DNA of 55,268 nt from a virus: the IMG/VR virus record IMGVR_UViG_3300025137_000047, positions 1 through 55,268 of that record. One strand, 5' to 3'. Numbering within the stretch: the first letter of the stretch is position 1; each line of letters begins with the position of its first letter. A program made the position numbers and the translations under genes. Below are positions 46,884-55,268 of this stretch, one piece after another. The notes beneath the pieces were generated by a model. That model saw only the letters and a program-made list of their open reading frames with translations. It made no database searches and was not told where the DNA came from.

Positions 46884-49548
46884 ATCGACATAATACATCA
46901 TATACAACTCCATCACCACATTTTAACTGAATATTTGTAGATGAAGTATTAGTTGATCCTGGTGTAAGTGCGGTAATATTACTTGTATTGACTGTTGCCG
47001 TAAGATTATCAAATATAAGATTTCCACCCTTAATCCTTAAACTGTCTGCACCACCGGAAATGGTCTCTAATCCCTCTTCTGTTGGATTGAATGGTGGTGA
47101 AGTATCTGTTGGGGGGCAGCAGAGTGATTTGTCTTCAGTAGAACTAGTAGCAGTGAAATTGGAACCAGCAACAATATTTTTTTGTGCTACTGAGGAGAGT
47201 GTAATTGTATTTCCAGAAACTGATGTAATTGTGGTATTATCAGCAAATGGGAATCCTTGAATTGTTGTATTTGTTAAGTTATTGGTATCAGAAACTGTAA
47301 GTACATTAGAACCTGCAACTGCTGCTTCCGTAACAAGCACACATCTAGTTTCATTTGCTGGACAGAATGCAGCCAGTGCTGTATCAATCAGACCTCTAGA
47401 TTCGTAAAAATAAACCCTTCTAGTAGAAAAACTATTTACACTATTATTTCGTGTAAGTCTCCAAGCTATACCTGCAGGATTCTGATTCCAATTATCGAAT
47501 CCCGGCAACGATGTATTACTAATACTAGCAACTATTGTATGAGTTCCGGCAGTAACATTTGATATAGTAGTTGTTTGACTTGTTTGATATGGTCTATAAC
47601 TTGGTGTTGCTTGTGGTATTGTGGCAACAGTAGTACCATCAAAAGTTATAGTTCCAACATCGTCTCCAGAATGTTCTAAAGTGTAATCACCAGGAGATTT
47701 AATATTCAATGTATATGTTGTTGAATATGTTTGTCCTGTTGTTTCGACATTTCCTGGTTCATACCATACACCATAAGTTCTCAAAAATGTTCCCCATTCA
47801 GTTCCCTGTGTTGCATTAGAAAATACTGAATCTGAAAGAGTGAAATTATTACTATTGGGTCCTCTTGAATCAAATGTTTCGGCAGGAGTAATAAGTACTT
47901 GACTGGATGAACCAGTAGTAGTAATTCCGGTATATGCTTCAGAATTATTCCAAATTGCAATTTGCTTACTCTTTAATCCAACAGTATTTCCAGAAGTAAT
48001 GGTCATAGTTCCACTACTACTACTTGCTGTGACTCTTTTCACAAAACCACGATGATCTACAAATCTAAGTCTAACACCAGAACCAGAACCTGTTGTTACG
48101 GTATCAATTACGATGAATGAATTGGTAATAATCTGAACAACACGAACTGGTGTGTTTGCGTTACCTGTTAATCCAGTCGTTGCAGCAAATACATAGTTAC
48201 CAACTTCAACGTTTGTTGTATCACCTATTGATAAAATTTTAGTGCCTGCACTCCAAGATACACTTTCCACTGTTTTTCTTTCAATTTGAGATAATGATTC
48301 TTTAGGTATATACTTAATATCAACTTTTTTGTTTGTTAATACTTTTACATAGTCTGTTGAAGTCAATCCACCGATTCTTTCCCCACCATCTTCTTTATTA
48401 CCACCAAGCAGTATAGATTCCTCTAAAAACTTATTAATATTACCTTTTACTACTTCACTAAAATCATAATCTAAAGAATAAAGATTATTATAGCGTAGGG
48501 GTATTCCGTTTGATCCCGGTTGGGTGAATCCGAAATTAATTGATCTAAGAACTCCTCTAAGACTTGTTGTATCAGGAGGCGCAAAAACTCTAAATCTGAC
48601 TCTATATTTTCTAGACCTTTCCAGTATATACGTTGAATAACTTATAGTTGAACCTTCTCCTAGAGTTCTTCCAAATGATACATTAGTAGTCCCTGATGTA
48701 TTAATAGAATTACCATCTGCATTTTCAAGTGTAATCGCACCTGTAGATCTACTAACATCAGTTACCTTGGATCCTAATACGATTCTATTATTTGATGATG
48801 CAGTCACTGTCATGCCAGTTCCAACATTAACTACGTTTGCAACTGGAATTGTAACTGTATTACTTCCTGAAGTAGTACTGCCAGAAATTGTTGTGGTTAA
48901 ACCAATTCTAGCATATTCAGTGTATGTGCCGACACCAGAAGTATATCCTTCTGTTTCAAAATCAATAGTGAATGCTAAAGTGCTGCTTACATTAAAACTA
49001 TATACACCGGTTCGTGTTGGAACGAAGAAACCTTCCCATTGCACTCCACCAGCAGCACTTACTGATTGTGGGTGAATTTTTCCAGTATAATCAAACTGTC
49101 CCGATTCCCAGAATGTATCACTTGGTATTGCTCCACCATTTGCAGTTGTAATTCCAGTAAAAACGTCATCTGTATCTTCAACTTCGTCTTGGTTAAAATA
49201 TTTTGCAGTAAGACCATTACCACCATTTAATCTTGGTTCTCCAGAAGTAACCCTAAAGGTATCTAAACGGTTCTGATATGTAATTGCAGGAGTAATAGCA
49301 TTAATACTACCATCGGGACTAGTTTGTTTTACCGAACTTCCAATGAAACTTTGATATTCACCAGCAGTTAATCCAGTCGTAAAGATGGTGCGGAGTGGTT
49401 CTATGTCTTCTGATATGAAAGTACCATCAGTAGTATCTACAAGGGTATCTAAAAGATTATTCAACGCTTGCTTACTATCTGAAAGATCTCCGAAGTTCTT
49501 ATCTCTCCTCAGACCAGTTCTCTTATAGATTTTTCTTGAAGATGCCAT
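46882..49548 (-). CDS. PA14-domain virion protein on the minus strand
   Basis: This 888-aa protein has an N-terminal SRKIYKRTGLRRDKNFGDLS anchor-like part. A PA14-like domain follows at about 108-200: GLTAKYFNQDE, GKIHPQSVSAAGGVQWEGFF and TRTGVYSFNVSSTLAFTIDF. A second sugar-binding-like beta domain near 600-690 has YTLEHSGDDVGTITFDGTTV and AGIAWRLTRNN. A Cys-containing C-terminal region (AFCPANETRCVLV, SLCCPPTD, CGDGVVYDVLCR) could be disulfide-linked. PA14 domains bind carbohydrate, which fits an adhesin. Its inverted orientation among plus-strand fibre genes and its own late box suggest insertion as a unit. Confidence 0.8.
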   Translation of the reverse strand: MASSRKIYKRTGLRRDKNFGDLSDSKQALNNLLDTLVDTTDGTFISEDIEPLRTIFTTGLTAGEYQSFIGSSVKQTSPDGSINAITPAITYQNRLDTFRVTSGEPRLNGGNGLTAKYFNQDEVEDTDDVFTGITTANGGAIPSDTFWESGQFDYTGKIHPQSVSAAGGVQWEGFFVPTRTGVYSFNVSSTLAFTIDFETEGYTSGVGTYTEYARIGLTTTISGSTTSGSNTVTIPVANVVNVGTGMTVTASSNNRIVLGSKVTDVSRSTGAITLENADGNSINTSGTTNVSFGRTLGEGSTISYSTYILERSRKYRVRFRVFAPPDTTSLRGVLRSINFGFTQPGSNGIPLRYNNLYSLDYDFSEVVKGNINKFLEESILLGGNKEDGGERIGGLTSTDYVKVLTNKKVDIKYIPKESLSQIERKTVESVSWSAGTKILSIGDTTNVEVGNYVFAATTGLTGNANTPVRVVQIITNSFIVIDTVTTGSGSGVRLRFVDHRGFVKRVTASSSSGTMTITSGNTVGLKSKQIAIWNNSEAYTGITTTGSSSQVLITPAETFDSRGPNSNNFTLSDSVFSNATQGTEWGTFLRTYGVWYEPGNVETTGQTYSTTYTLNIKSPGDYTLEHSGDDVGTITFDGTTVATIPQATPSYRPYQTSQTTTISNVTAGTHTIVASISNTSLPGFDNWNQNPAGIAWRLTRNNSVNSFSTRRVYFYESRGLIDTALAAFCPANETRCVLVTEAAVAGSNVLTVSDTNNLTNTTIQGFPFADNTTITSVSGNTITLSSVAQKNIVAGSNFTATSSTEDKSLCCPPTDTSPPFNPTEEGLETISGGADSLRIKGGNLIFDNLTATVNTSNITALTPGSTNTSSTNIQLKCGDGVVYDVLCR

Positions 49549-49564
49549 CTTTGACTTTTTCTAG

Positions 49565-49571
49565 TATTTAG
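49565..49571 (-). promoter_or_regulatory. Probable late promoter box for the PA14 gene
   Basis: The minus strand reads CTAAATA (followed by CT), 16 bases before the ATG at 49548. The same box precedes gp4 on the minus strand. Confidence 0.5.
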
Positions 49572-49576
49572 TGTAA

Positions 49577-49584
49577 AATAAATA
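49577..49584 (+). promoter_or_regulatory. T4-type late promoter box
   Basis: AATAAATA lies 24 bases before the ATG at 49609, in the 60-base divergent gap. Confidence 0.65.
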
Positions 49585-49608
49585 AGTCACCTACACTATT
49601 TAAGATTT

Positions 49609-49779
49609 ATGGACCCAGATAAGATGCTCGAAGAACTACAAACAAAAGAAACAGAGATCAGAGCAGAATTAATTGACCTAGAAAAACAGTTCAATGTAAA
49701 GAAAGAACAATACCTCAAAATCCAAGGTGCATTAGAAGCATTATCACTGGTTGGAGATAACAACCAAGAAGAAGGATAA
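49609..49779 (+). CDS. Small coiled-coil protein, function unknown
   Basis: This 56-aa ORF is almost entirely a charged helix: LEELQTKETEIRAELIDLEK, then QFNVKKEQYLKIQGALEALS, with hydrophobic residues in heptad positions. It suggests a small dimeric or trimeric coiled coil, possibly a fibre-assembly chaperone. It has its own late box and is followed by a terminator hairpin that starts right at its stop. Its stop codon is part of the next late box. No family is recognised. Confidence 0.7.
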   Translation: MDPDKMLEELQTKETEIRAELIDLEKQFNVKKEQYLKIQGALEALSLVGDNNQEEG

Positions 49780-49782
49780 ATA
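49775..49782 (+). promoter_or_regulatory. Late promoter box overlapping stop codon and terminator
   Basis: GATAAATA overlaps the 56-aa ORF stop. By T4 spacing the start would be near 49788, inside the 5' arm of the terminator stem, so the new transcript would not form the full hairpin. Confidence 0.55.
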
Positions 49783-49811
49783 AAAGGAGACTTATATAAG
49801 TCTCCTTTTTT
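49782..49811 (+). terminator. Rho-independent terminator with long palindromic stem
   Basis: AAAAGGAGACTT (49782-49793) pairs with AAGTCTCCTTTT (49798-49809) around an ATAT loop, followed by further T. It is nearly symmetric. Confidence 0.85.
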
Positions 49812-49832
49812 GGTATATACCGAGACGAATAA

Positions 49833-51707
49833 ATGGCAACACCTTTTAGGTTAAAGAGGTCTTCTGTAACTGGGAAACGTCCCGAAGTTTTACAGAAAGG
49901 CGAATTAGCAATCAATTTTTTTGATGGTCACCTGTTTGCAGAAAGAGATACAGGTGGAGTTGGAATTGGAACCACCATCACGCTTTTAACTCCTTGGAAG
50001 GAGTCATTTGGTGGGGGAGCAATACAATATGTGGGAGTTGTAACAGCAACTAATTTTCATGGAGAAGGTGGTAATTTAACTCTCGGTACTCCAACGTCTG
50101 GTAGTTTTAGAGGAGGAGCATATACACCAGCAGCAAGTCATAAAATTGATGACTCGGTAGACGAACTTAACTATATTTTAGGAAAACTTGTTCCAGCACA
50201 ACCAGATAATATTGGTGGTGTTTCATTATCTTTGACTGGAACAGCAGGAAACGGCAGACTTTGTGCTGGATTCACACCAACTAATAATAGTGGTGCTTCT
50301 GCTCCAGTAGCAGGAACTCAATATACGAGAAATACTGATAGCACGATTACAACTAATTACATCACTCAATACGGTCCTGGTGACTCTGGAACAGTTACCG
50401 GTTTCGTTAATGCAGTTGGAGTCGGAACAACAACACTCAATATCTCATTCGGACTTTATGCAGTCAAGTCTGATAATGGAACATACGATGCATTGCAAAT
50501 TGCAAATGATAAGGATGCAGCAGATTCTTCAAGAAATGTTGGAATTTCTTCACTATTCTATGAAGTCTATGATGCAAGACTCATTAATGCTGCATCACCT
50601 GATGGATATAATAAAGCACATATTAATCAAGGGTCGAACAATACAGCAAATGTCTTCTGGTATGAAGATCCAAGCACGGTTGCAGCACCAGTAATTTCAT
50701 TCAGTGGAGTCACTGCACCTAGTAGTCCAACTCTTAGTTATTCATCTGGTGTCGCACATTACACACAAGCAGCAGCAAATAACTTTACCTATACAATGAC
50801 GGTCACCAATGCGACTGGTGATATGTATAGTGATCATACTTTTGTAACATCAGACGGTCAAACATCTGGTTTTGCAAATCCTGGAAACAAGACATACACC
50901 AACTTCGGTGGAGCAAACCCACCAGTCAGAAACTTTGGTGTTGGAAGTGGTGTTGACTGTGTAATCACAAATACAGTTAGAGATTTACACCTCACACTCA
51001 CATCTGATCACTTCTCAAGATACGATTCCTCTACTCCTTATGGTTCACATAACAACCAAAGAATAAGTTATAGCACAAATCTCAATATCATGGGCACCAC
51101 TGCCCGAACCGATAAGATTGATGAAGATAATATTTTAATTACTTCACTCGGTACTGGGTCTGGTAATGCCGATAGGGTCAATGCAGGAGCGACTGGAGAC
51201 AACCCAACTGCAATCTACACTGCCTGGAACGCAAACTCTGCTGTTGCCGCATATGAAGCGGTTGTGAGAGGAGCAGTGTTAAGACATGATCAAACCAATT
51301 ATTCAACTGGTTATCTTCCTGCTGGTCCTAATTATTCCTCTGGTAGAAGTGGAGCACAATATTTTCAGATGGAACTGATTCGTTCTAATGTTTCTGAGTT
51401 TAATATTGCAGTGACTGGTTCTTATGGCGGATGTTGGATCTGCTTACCTGATAATTCAGCATGGACTTCATCATTATCAGGTACAAATGGTTGGGCGAGT
51501 ATGTTCGCAGCATATCGTGGGTCTGGTGTTCCAACATCAGCAGAACCTGGATGTGCCTCTGGTGGAAATATGAGTGGTTCTAGCGGAACATTTACTTCTG
51601 TATTCGGAACTGAATCATCGTCAAACGATAGCAACAATAGAATTCTAATCAGATGGCGATTAGACAATGGTGATTCTATCACCGCTATGTCATTCTCCGC
51701 AACTTAA
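49833..51707 (+). CDS. Tail fibre protein with conserved fibre N-terminus
   Basis: This 624-aa protein begins RLKRSSVTGKRPEVLQKGEL and AINFFDGHLFAERD, a widespread phage fibre attachment motif. The shaft is Thr/Gly/Asn-rich beta. The C-terminal part has GAQYFQMELIRSNVSEFNIA, GGCWICLPDNSAW, a Gly/Ser loop, and RILIRWRLDNGDSITAMSFS, which looks like a globular receptor-binding tip. No upstream Shine-Dalgarno is obvious. The ATG lies 22 bases after the terminator and the late transcript from 49775 would begin just upstream. Host range is likely to depend on the tip. Confidence 0.8.
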   Translation: MATPFRLKRSSVTGKRPEVLQKGELAINFFDGHLFAERDTGGVGIGTTITLLTPWKESFGGGAIQYVGVVTATNFHGEGGNLTLGTPTSGSFRGGAYTPAASHKIDDSVDELNYILGKLVPAQPDNIGGVSLSLTGTAGNGRLCAGFTPTNNSGASAPVAGTQYTRNTDSTITTNYITQYGPGDSGTVTGFVNAVGVGTTTLNISFGLYAVKSDNGTYDALQIANDKDAADSSRNVGISSLFYEVYDARLINAASPDGYNKAHINQGSNNTANVFWYEDPSTVAAPVISFSGVTAPSSPTLSYSSGVAHYTQAAANNFTYTMTVTNATGDMYSDHTFVTSDGQTSGFANPGNKTYTNFGGANPPVRNFGVGSGVDCVITNTVRDLHLTLTSDHFSRYDSSTPYGSHNNQRISYSTNLNIMGTTARTDKIDEDNILITSLGTGSGNADRVNAGATGDNPTAIYTAWNANSAVAAYEAVVRGAVLRHDQTNYSTGYLPAGPNYSSGRSGAQYFQMELIRSNVSEFNIAVTGSYGGCWICLPDNSAWTSSLSGTNGWASMFAAYRGSGVPTSAEPGCASGGNMSGSSGTFTSVFGTESSSNDSNNRILIRWRLDNGDSITAMSFSAT

Positions 51708-51724
51708 TAAGAGAGGTATAAACA

Positions 51725-54424
51725 GTGGCAGCATCACAAGAACAAAAGGTAGACTTTCTCTTAAAGAAAATTGGATACGTAGCATCCAAGACTGGTATTG
51801 CGGAAGATGAAAGTAGTCTCACAGGCACCAAAAAGGCACCATTCGGTGAAGCAATTCCTTCACCATTGGTTGTTCCCGCAACGAACATATGGTCAGATAG
51901 TTCTCTGATTCCAGCAACACCACCTGGTTCAACAGGTGCTACTGTTCAGGTATATCTGGCAGGAACTTCTGGTCATAGAATGACTGCTGATAGTACGATT
52001 TCTGGTAACAGAACGTTCATAGCATATTCAACGTATAACAATACATCAACTGCAATCCTTGGAAATTGGATTGACACATCCTTCGGTGCAGATTATATTG
52101 TCAAAGTATATAAAGGAGATCCAAATTCTGGTGGTGTTCAATTATCTGCTGCTGGTTCTGGTTCCAATGATACTTGGTTCTTTGATTATTCTTCTGGTGT
52201 TCTGAACTTTAATGGAACTTCTGTTCCTTCTGGTGTTACTTCAAGCAATATCTACATTGTTGGATACAGATATGTTGGCGGAACTGGTGTTTCTCCGGTT
52301 GCTGGTTTTGGAACATTCTCCTCATTGAATGTATCTGGTATTTCCACATTTGCTGGTCTTTTAGATGCTAATGGTGGTGTTACTGCTAATACTTTAATCG
52401 TAGAAGATCTCACCAATAACCGTGTTGTTATTGCCGGTGCTGGTGGAGAACTTGAAGACAGTGCAAATCTTACCTTTGATGGTACTACATTAACAGTTGT
52501 TGGAGTAGCGACTGTAGGTAATGTAAAAATCGATGCTAATGAGGTCCATACAACTTCAGGTAACCTAACACTTGATTCTGCTGGTGGTACTGTTACTATT
52601 GATGATGATTTAAGGGTTGTTGGTCTTCTGACTGCGGCAAATGCATATATTGTTGGAAACCTTACAGTTGAAGGGACGACCACAACCTTAAATACTAATC
52701 TGACTGAGGTTGATAAACTAGAAGTAGGTGCGAATAATACAACTGTTGGTGTTGCTATCACACAGAGTGGTACAGGAGATATTCTGAACCTGTATGATGG
52801 TTCTACTGAGGTATTCAGTGTACAAGATGGCGGAAGAATTGTTGCGACAGCAACTAATAATGTAATCCCCTTCCTTTATGCTAATTACTCCAATCTTCCA
52901 TCGGCATCAACCTATCATGGTGCATTTGCTCATGTTCATTCAACTGGGTCTGCATACTATGCTCACGCTGGTGCCTGGTATGAATTAATAAGAAGAGAAT
53001 CTACCGGAGTTGTAGGAACAGGAACTGAAAGATATAATATTGGTTTCATTGATTCAACTAACCTAGATATCTCTGGTGTATCTACATTTGCGGGTCTTAC
53101 TGATTTCAATGGAAACATCGATGTTGATGGTTATACCGAACTTGATGATTTAAATGTTGCTGGTGTTTCTACCTTCGCAGGTCTTGCTGATTTCAATGGG
53201 AATATTGATGTAAATGGTTACACTGAACTTGATGACTTAAATGTCACAGGAGTCTCTACCTTTGCTGGACTGGTTGATATCAATGCTGGTGGTCAAGCAA
53301 ACACATTCAAGGTTGAGGATTTAACTTCTGGACGTGTTGTTCTTGCTGGAACTGGTGGTGAATTAGAAGATAGTGGAAATCTATTATTTGATGGGACTAC
53401 TCTCACTGTAAGTGGAGTTACTATTAGTGCCGGTGGAACAGCTACATCAATGGGCGCAGACATTGTAACTCGTCATTTTAAAGCAACTGGTATTTCTACA
53501 TTTGTAGGTAATATTGATGCTAATGGTAACTTAGATGTAGATGGTCAAACAGATCTTGATGTTTTAAACGTAGCAGAATTAGCAACTTTCTCTGGTAATA
53601 TTGATGCTAATGGTAACTTAGATGTAGATGGTCAAACAGATCTTGACGTTCTTAATGTTGCTGAAGCTGCTACGTTTAGTAACACCGTATATCTTAATGG
53701 AACTGTAAGTGCTGCAAGTTCTACTGGTGCTGCTGGTCAGGTTCTACAATCAACCGGTATTGGTGTTACTTGGGTATCTACTCCAGCAACTAGAACAAGT
53801 CAAATATTCACTGCGGCAGAAGATCAAACTACGTTTAGTTTCAATTATACTGTTGGTCTCCTTGACGTATTCTATAATGGTGTTAAACTTGCATCTACTG
53901 AATTCACAGCAAGTAATGGAACAAGTATAGTTCTTGCCGATGTTACATACGCAGGAGACCTTGTTGAATTCATAAGTTATAATAGTATTACTGCTGGTAG
54001 CGGTGGTGGTGGTGGTGGTGGAGCATCATCACTCAATGATCTTTCAAATGTAACTATCACAGGTACTCCTGCTCTTGGAGAAATCCTACAGCATAATGGA
54101 ACAAAATTTGTTAATGACTTTACTACATCACAGACGACTACTGCAACAACGCAGTTTGCTCTGTTGAGTCTTGACCTTTCAGTATATCGTTCTGTTGAGT
54201 ATCAGATTCAGGTTACAGAGGGTTCCAAGTATCATACGACAAAGATTCTTGCAATTCATAATGGAACTGCTGCGGTTTCTAATGAGTATGGTACATTAAA
54301 TATCGGTGCATCAACTGCAACATTTGATGTAGATATTAATGGTAGTAACCTAAGATTGTTAGCAACACCAGCAAGTTCTAACTCCACAGTATTCAAAGTT
54401 AAGTTTACAGGCATCAAGGTCTGA
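51725..54424 (+). CDS. Repetitive tail fibre protein
   Basis: The GTG start at 51725 has GAGAGG (51711-51716) upstream. The 899-aa protein has an N-terminal SQEQKVDFLLKKIGYVASKT that probably docks to another virion part. A jelly-roll-like segment follows, then a long shaft of repeats of the type VSGISTFAGLLDANG and NIDVDGYTELDDLNV, of which several are near identical. A Gly-rich hinge (AGSGGGGGGGASSLNDLSNV) leads to a globular C-terminus ending VFKVKFTGIKV. It is a typical trimeric fibre with a repetitive shaft. Two 53-bp exact DNA repeats lie in the shaft (53507-53646). Confidence 0.82.
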   Translation: MAASQEQKVDFLLKKIGYVASKTGIAEDESSLTGTKKAPFGEAIPSPLVVPATNIWSDSSLIPATPPGSTGATVQVYLAGTSGHRMTADSTISGNRTFIAYSTYNNTSTAILGNWIDTSFGADYIVKVYKGDPNSGGVQLSAAGSGSNDTWFFDYSSGVLNFNGTSVPSGVTSSNIYIVGYRYVGGTGVSPVAGFGTFSSLNVSGISTFAGLLDANGGVTANTLIVEDLTNNRVVIAGAGGELEDSANLTFDGTTLTVVGVATVGNVKIDANEVHTTSGNLTLDSAGGTVTIDDDLRVVGLLTAANAYIVGNLTVEGTTTTLNTNLTEVDKLEVGANNTTVGVAITQSGTGDILNLYDGSTEVFSVQDGGRIVATATNNVIPFLYANYSNLPSASTYHGAFAHVHSTGSAYYAHAGAWYELIRRESTGVVGTGTERYNIGFIDSTNLDISGVSTFAGLTDFNGNIDVDGYTELDDLNVAGVSTFAGLADFNGNIDVNGYTELDDLNVTGVSTFAGLVDINAGGQANTFKVEDLTSGRVVLAGTGGELEDSGNLLFDGTTLTVSGVTISAGGTATSMGADIVTRHFKATGISTFVGNIDANGNLDVDGQTDLDVLNVAELATFSGNIDANGNLDVDGQTDLDVLNVAEAATFSNTVYLNGTVSAASSTGAAGQVLQSTGIGVTWVSTPATRTSQIFTAAEDQTTFSFNYTVGLLDVFYNGVKLASTEFTASNGTSIVLADVTYAGDLVEFISYNSITAGSGGGGGGGASSLNDLSNVTITGTPALGEILQHNGTKFVNDFTTSQTTTATTQFALLSLDLSVYRSVEYQIQVTEGSKYHTTKILAIHNGTAAVSNEYGTLNIGASTATFDVDINGSNLRLLATPASSNSTVFKVKFTGIKV
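53507..53646 (+). repeat. Pair of exact 53-bp direct repeats in the fibre shaft
   Basis: Positions 53507-53559 and 53594-53646 are identical and encode GNIDANGNLDVDGQTDL twice. The offset is 87 bases, exactly 29 codons, so gain or loss of a unit keeps the frame. Confidence 0.9.
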
Positions 54425-54430
54425 TAAATA
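54423..54430 (+). promoter_or_regulatory. T4-type late promoter box
   Basis: GATAAATA overlaps the stop of the fibre gene and lies 27 bases before the GTG at 54458. Confidence 0.6.
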
Positions 54431-54457
54431 CCTAAAACCCTAGGGGATAGTGAACCT

Positions 54458-55268
54458 GTGGCAAATCAGAATTTTAAGGTCAAAAAGGGTCTTGAGGTAG
54501 GAACTGGCGTAACTATTTCAGACGGTAATATTAATATTAGTGGAATTATTACTGCTCAATTTAAAGGTGATGGTTCAGCATTAACTGGTGTTACTGCTGC
54601 GGGTTCCGGTGTTGTTGTTCAAGAAGAAGGAAGTAATATTGGAACAGCATCAACCATCAACTTTATTGGTTCTAATGTAACTGCTGCTTTGAGTGGTGGT
54701 ATTGCAAATGTTACTGTTAGTGGTGGATCTGATGGTCTTTCTAATGTTGTAGAAGACACCACACCACAACTTGGTGGTAATTTAGATCTTAATAGTAAAG
54801 ATATTACGGGGGCGGGAAATATTTCAATCACTGGTGGATTCAACGCCACAGGTGTATCTACATTTCAAGAAAATGTTGTATTCCAAACTTCTGCTTCTTT
54901 TGGTGATAATGATAAGATTAATGTAGGTACTGGTAATGACTTACAAATCTTCCACGATGGAACAAGTAATATAATTAGTGATGCTGTAGGTGTTGGTATT
55001 AGTCTTGTTGGTAACACTAAAGTAGTTGGAGTTCTTACTGCTACTGGTGTAAGCATCACTGATAATCTGAATGTTGCTGGTGTCTCTACATTCCAGAATA
55101 ACGTTCATCTTTTAGATGATGATGAACTACGTCTTGGTAATGGTAATGATTTAAGAATATATCACGCTGGTTTTAATAGAATTATAAGTACGGGGGTATT
55201 AACTATTGATTCAGATGATGATATTAACTTAGACATTGGCACAGACGTTGGCGATACTGTAAACATTA
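54458..55268 (+). CDS. Tail fibre protein (partial, cut by the window end)
   Basis: The frame is open from a GTG at 54458 to the end of the window, 270 codons. It starts ANQNFKVKKGLEVGTGVTIS. The shaft has DTTPQLGGNLDLNSKDITGA and repeats of the form NVGTGNDLQIFHDGTSNIIS and RLGNGNDLRIYHAGFNRIIS, a common repeat in marine phage fibres. It also shares the GVSTFQENV/NV repeat with the previous gene. GGGGATAG upstream may serve as the ribosome site. The C-terminal tip is missing, so the receptor end cannot be judged. Confidence 0.8.
   Translation, partial: MANQNFKVKKGLEVGTGVTISDGNINISGIITAQFKGDGSALTGVTAAGSGVVVQEEGSNIGTASTINFIGSNVTAALSGGIANVTVSGGSDGLSNVVEDTTPQLGGNLDLNSKDITGAGNISITGGFNATGVSTFQENVVFQTSASFGDNDKINVGTGNDLQIFHDGTSNIISDAVGVGISLVGNTKVVGVLTATGVSITDNLNVAGVSTFQNNVHLLDDDELRLGNGNDLRIYHAGFNRIISTGVLTIDSDDDINLDIGTDVGDTVNI

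Noticed and set aside
52252-52761. 169-aa minus-strand open frame in the fibre gene
   Set aside because: It is antisense to a fibre shaft with repeats; composition bias explains the open frame.

Overview
The window is part of the genome of a T4-like myovirus that infects marine picocyanobacteria (Synechococcus or Prochlorococcus). Three things support this. The first is a T4 core replication and late-transcription set (gp32, gp33, gp59) plus baseplate genes (gp4, gp5, gp26, gp27, gp48, gp53, gp54). The second is a set of host-like metabolic genes typical of marine cyanophages (purM, talC, a glutaredoxin, thyX, phoH, a CP12-like protein, a DUF1825 protein). The third is an AT-rich sequence with many T4-type late promoter boxes (core TAAATA).

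Layout. Positions 1-3532 hold a tightly overlapping block: the end of an unknown gene, purM, a small gene, talC, glutaredoxin and five small or unknown genes. Positions 3525-4061 form a separate mini-operon. It has a sigma70 promoter with 17-base spacing, an RNA leader that matches the glutamine-II (downstream-peptide) riboswitch core, a 54-aa ORF, a 55-aa YRG-repeat ORF and a terminator. Positions 4192-9351 carry small genes, thyX, phoH, a PD-(D/E)XK exonuclease, gp33, gp59, a DUF1825 gene and gp32, which has its own strong sigma70 promoter and terminator.

Positions 9350-13016 on the minus strand encode gp53, gp48, an unassigned protein and gp4. From 13048 the plus strand carries the tail and baseplate core: gp54-like, gp26, a 58-aa ORF that can be joined to gp26 by a canonical -1 frameshift, two long proteins with a SleB-like hydrolase and an M23 peptidase, gp27-like, a CP12-like protein, gp5-like, a spike beta-helix and structural genes. 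Positions 25995-26675 form an early-type island (sigma70 promoter, small ORFs, hairpin element, tRNA-Leu(UAA), terminator) inside the late region. From 26679 to the end lie large virion, fibre and adhesion genes: a 2371-aa beta-helix protein, two tandem paralogues, LamG, leucine-rich-repeat and PA14 proteins, and several fibre genes. The last is cut by the window edge.

How it fits together (partly inference). The sigma70 promoters would serve early/middle genes through host RNA polymerase. gp33, with gp55 presumably encoded elsewhere, would switch transcription to the TAAATA boxes that precede the structural genes. The metabolic genes would redirect host carbon, nucleotide and redox metabolism. 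The riboswitch would tie two small phage proteins to host glutamine level. The best candidates for under-described biology are the riboswitch mini-operon, the gp26 frameshift, the CP12-like gene inside the baseplate cluster, and a hairpin element found twice.
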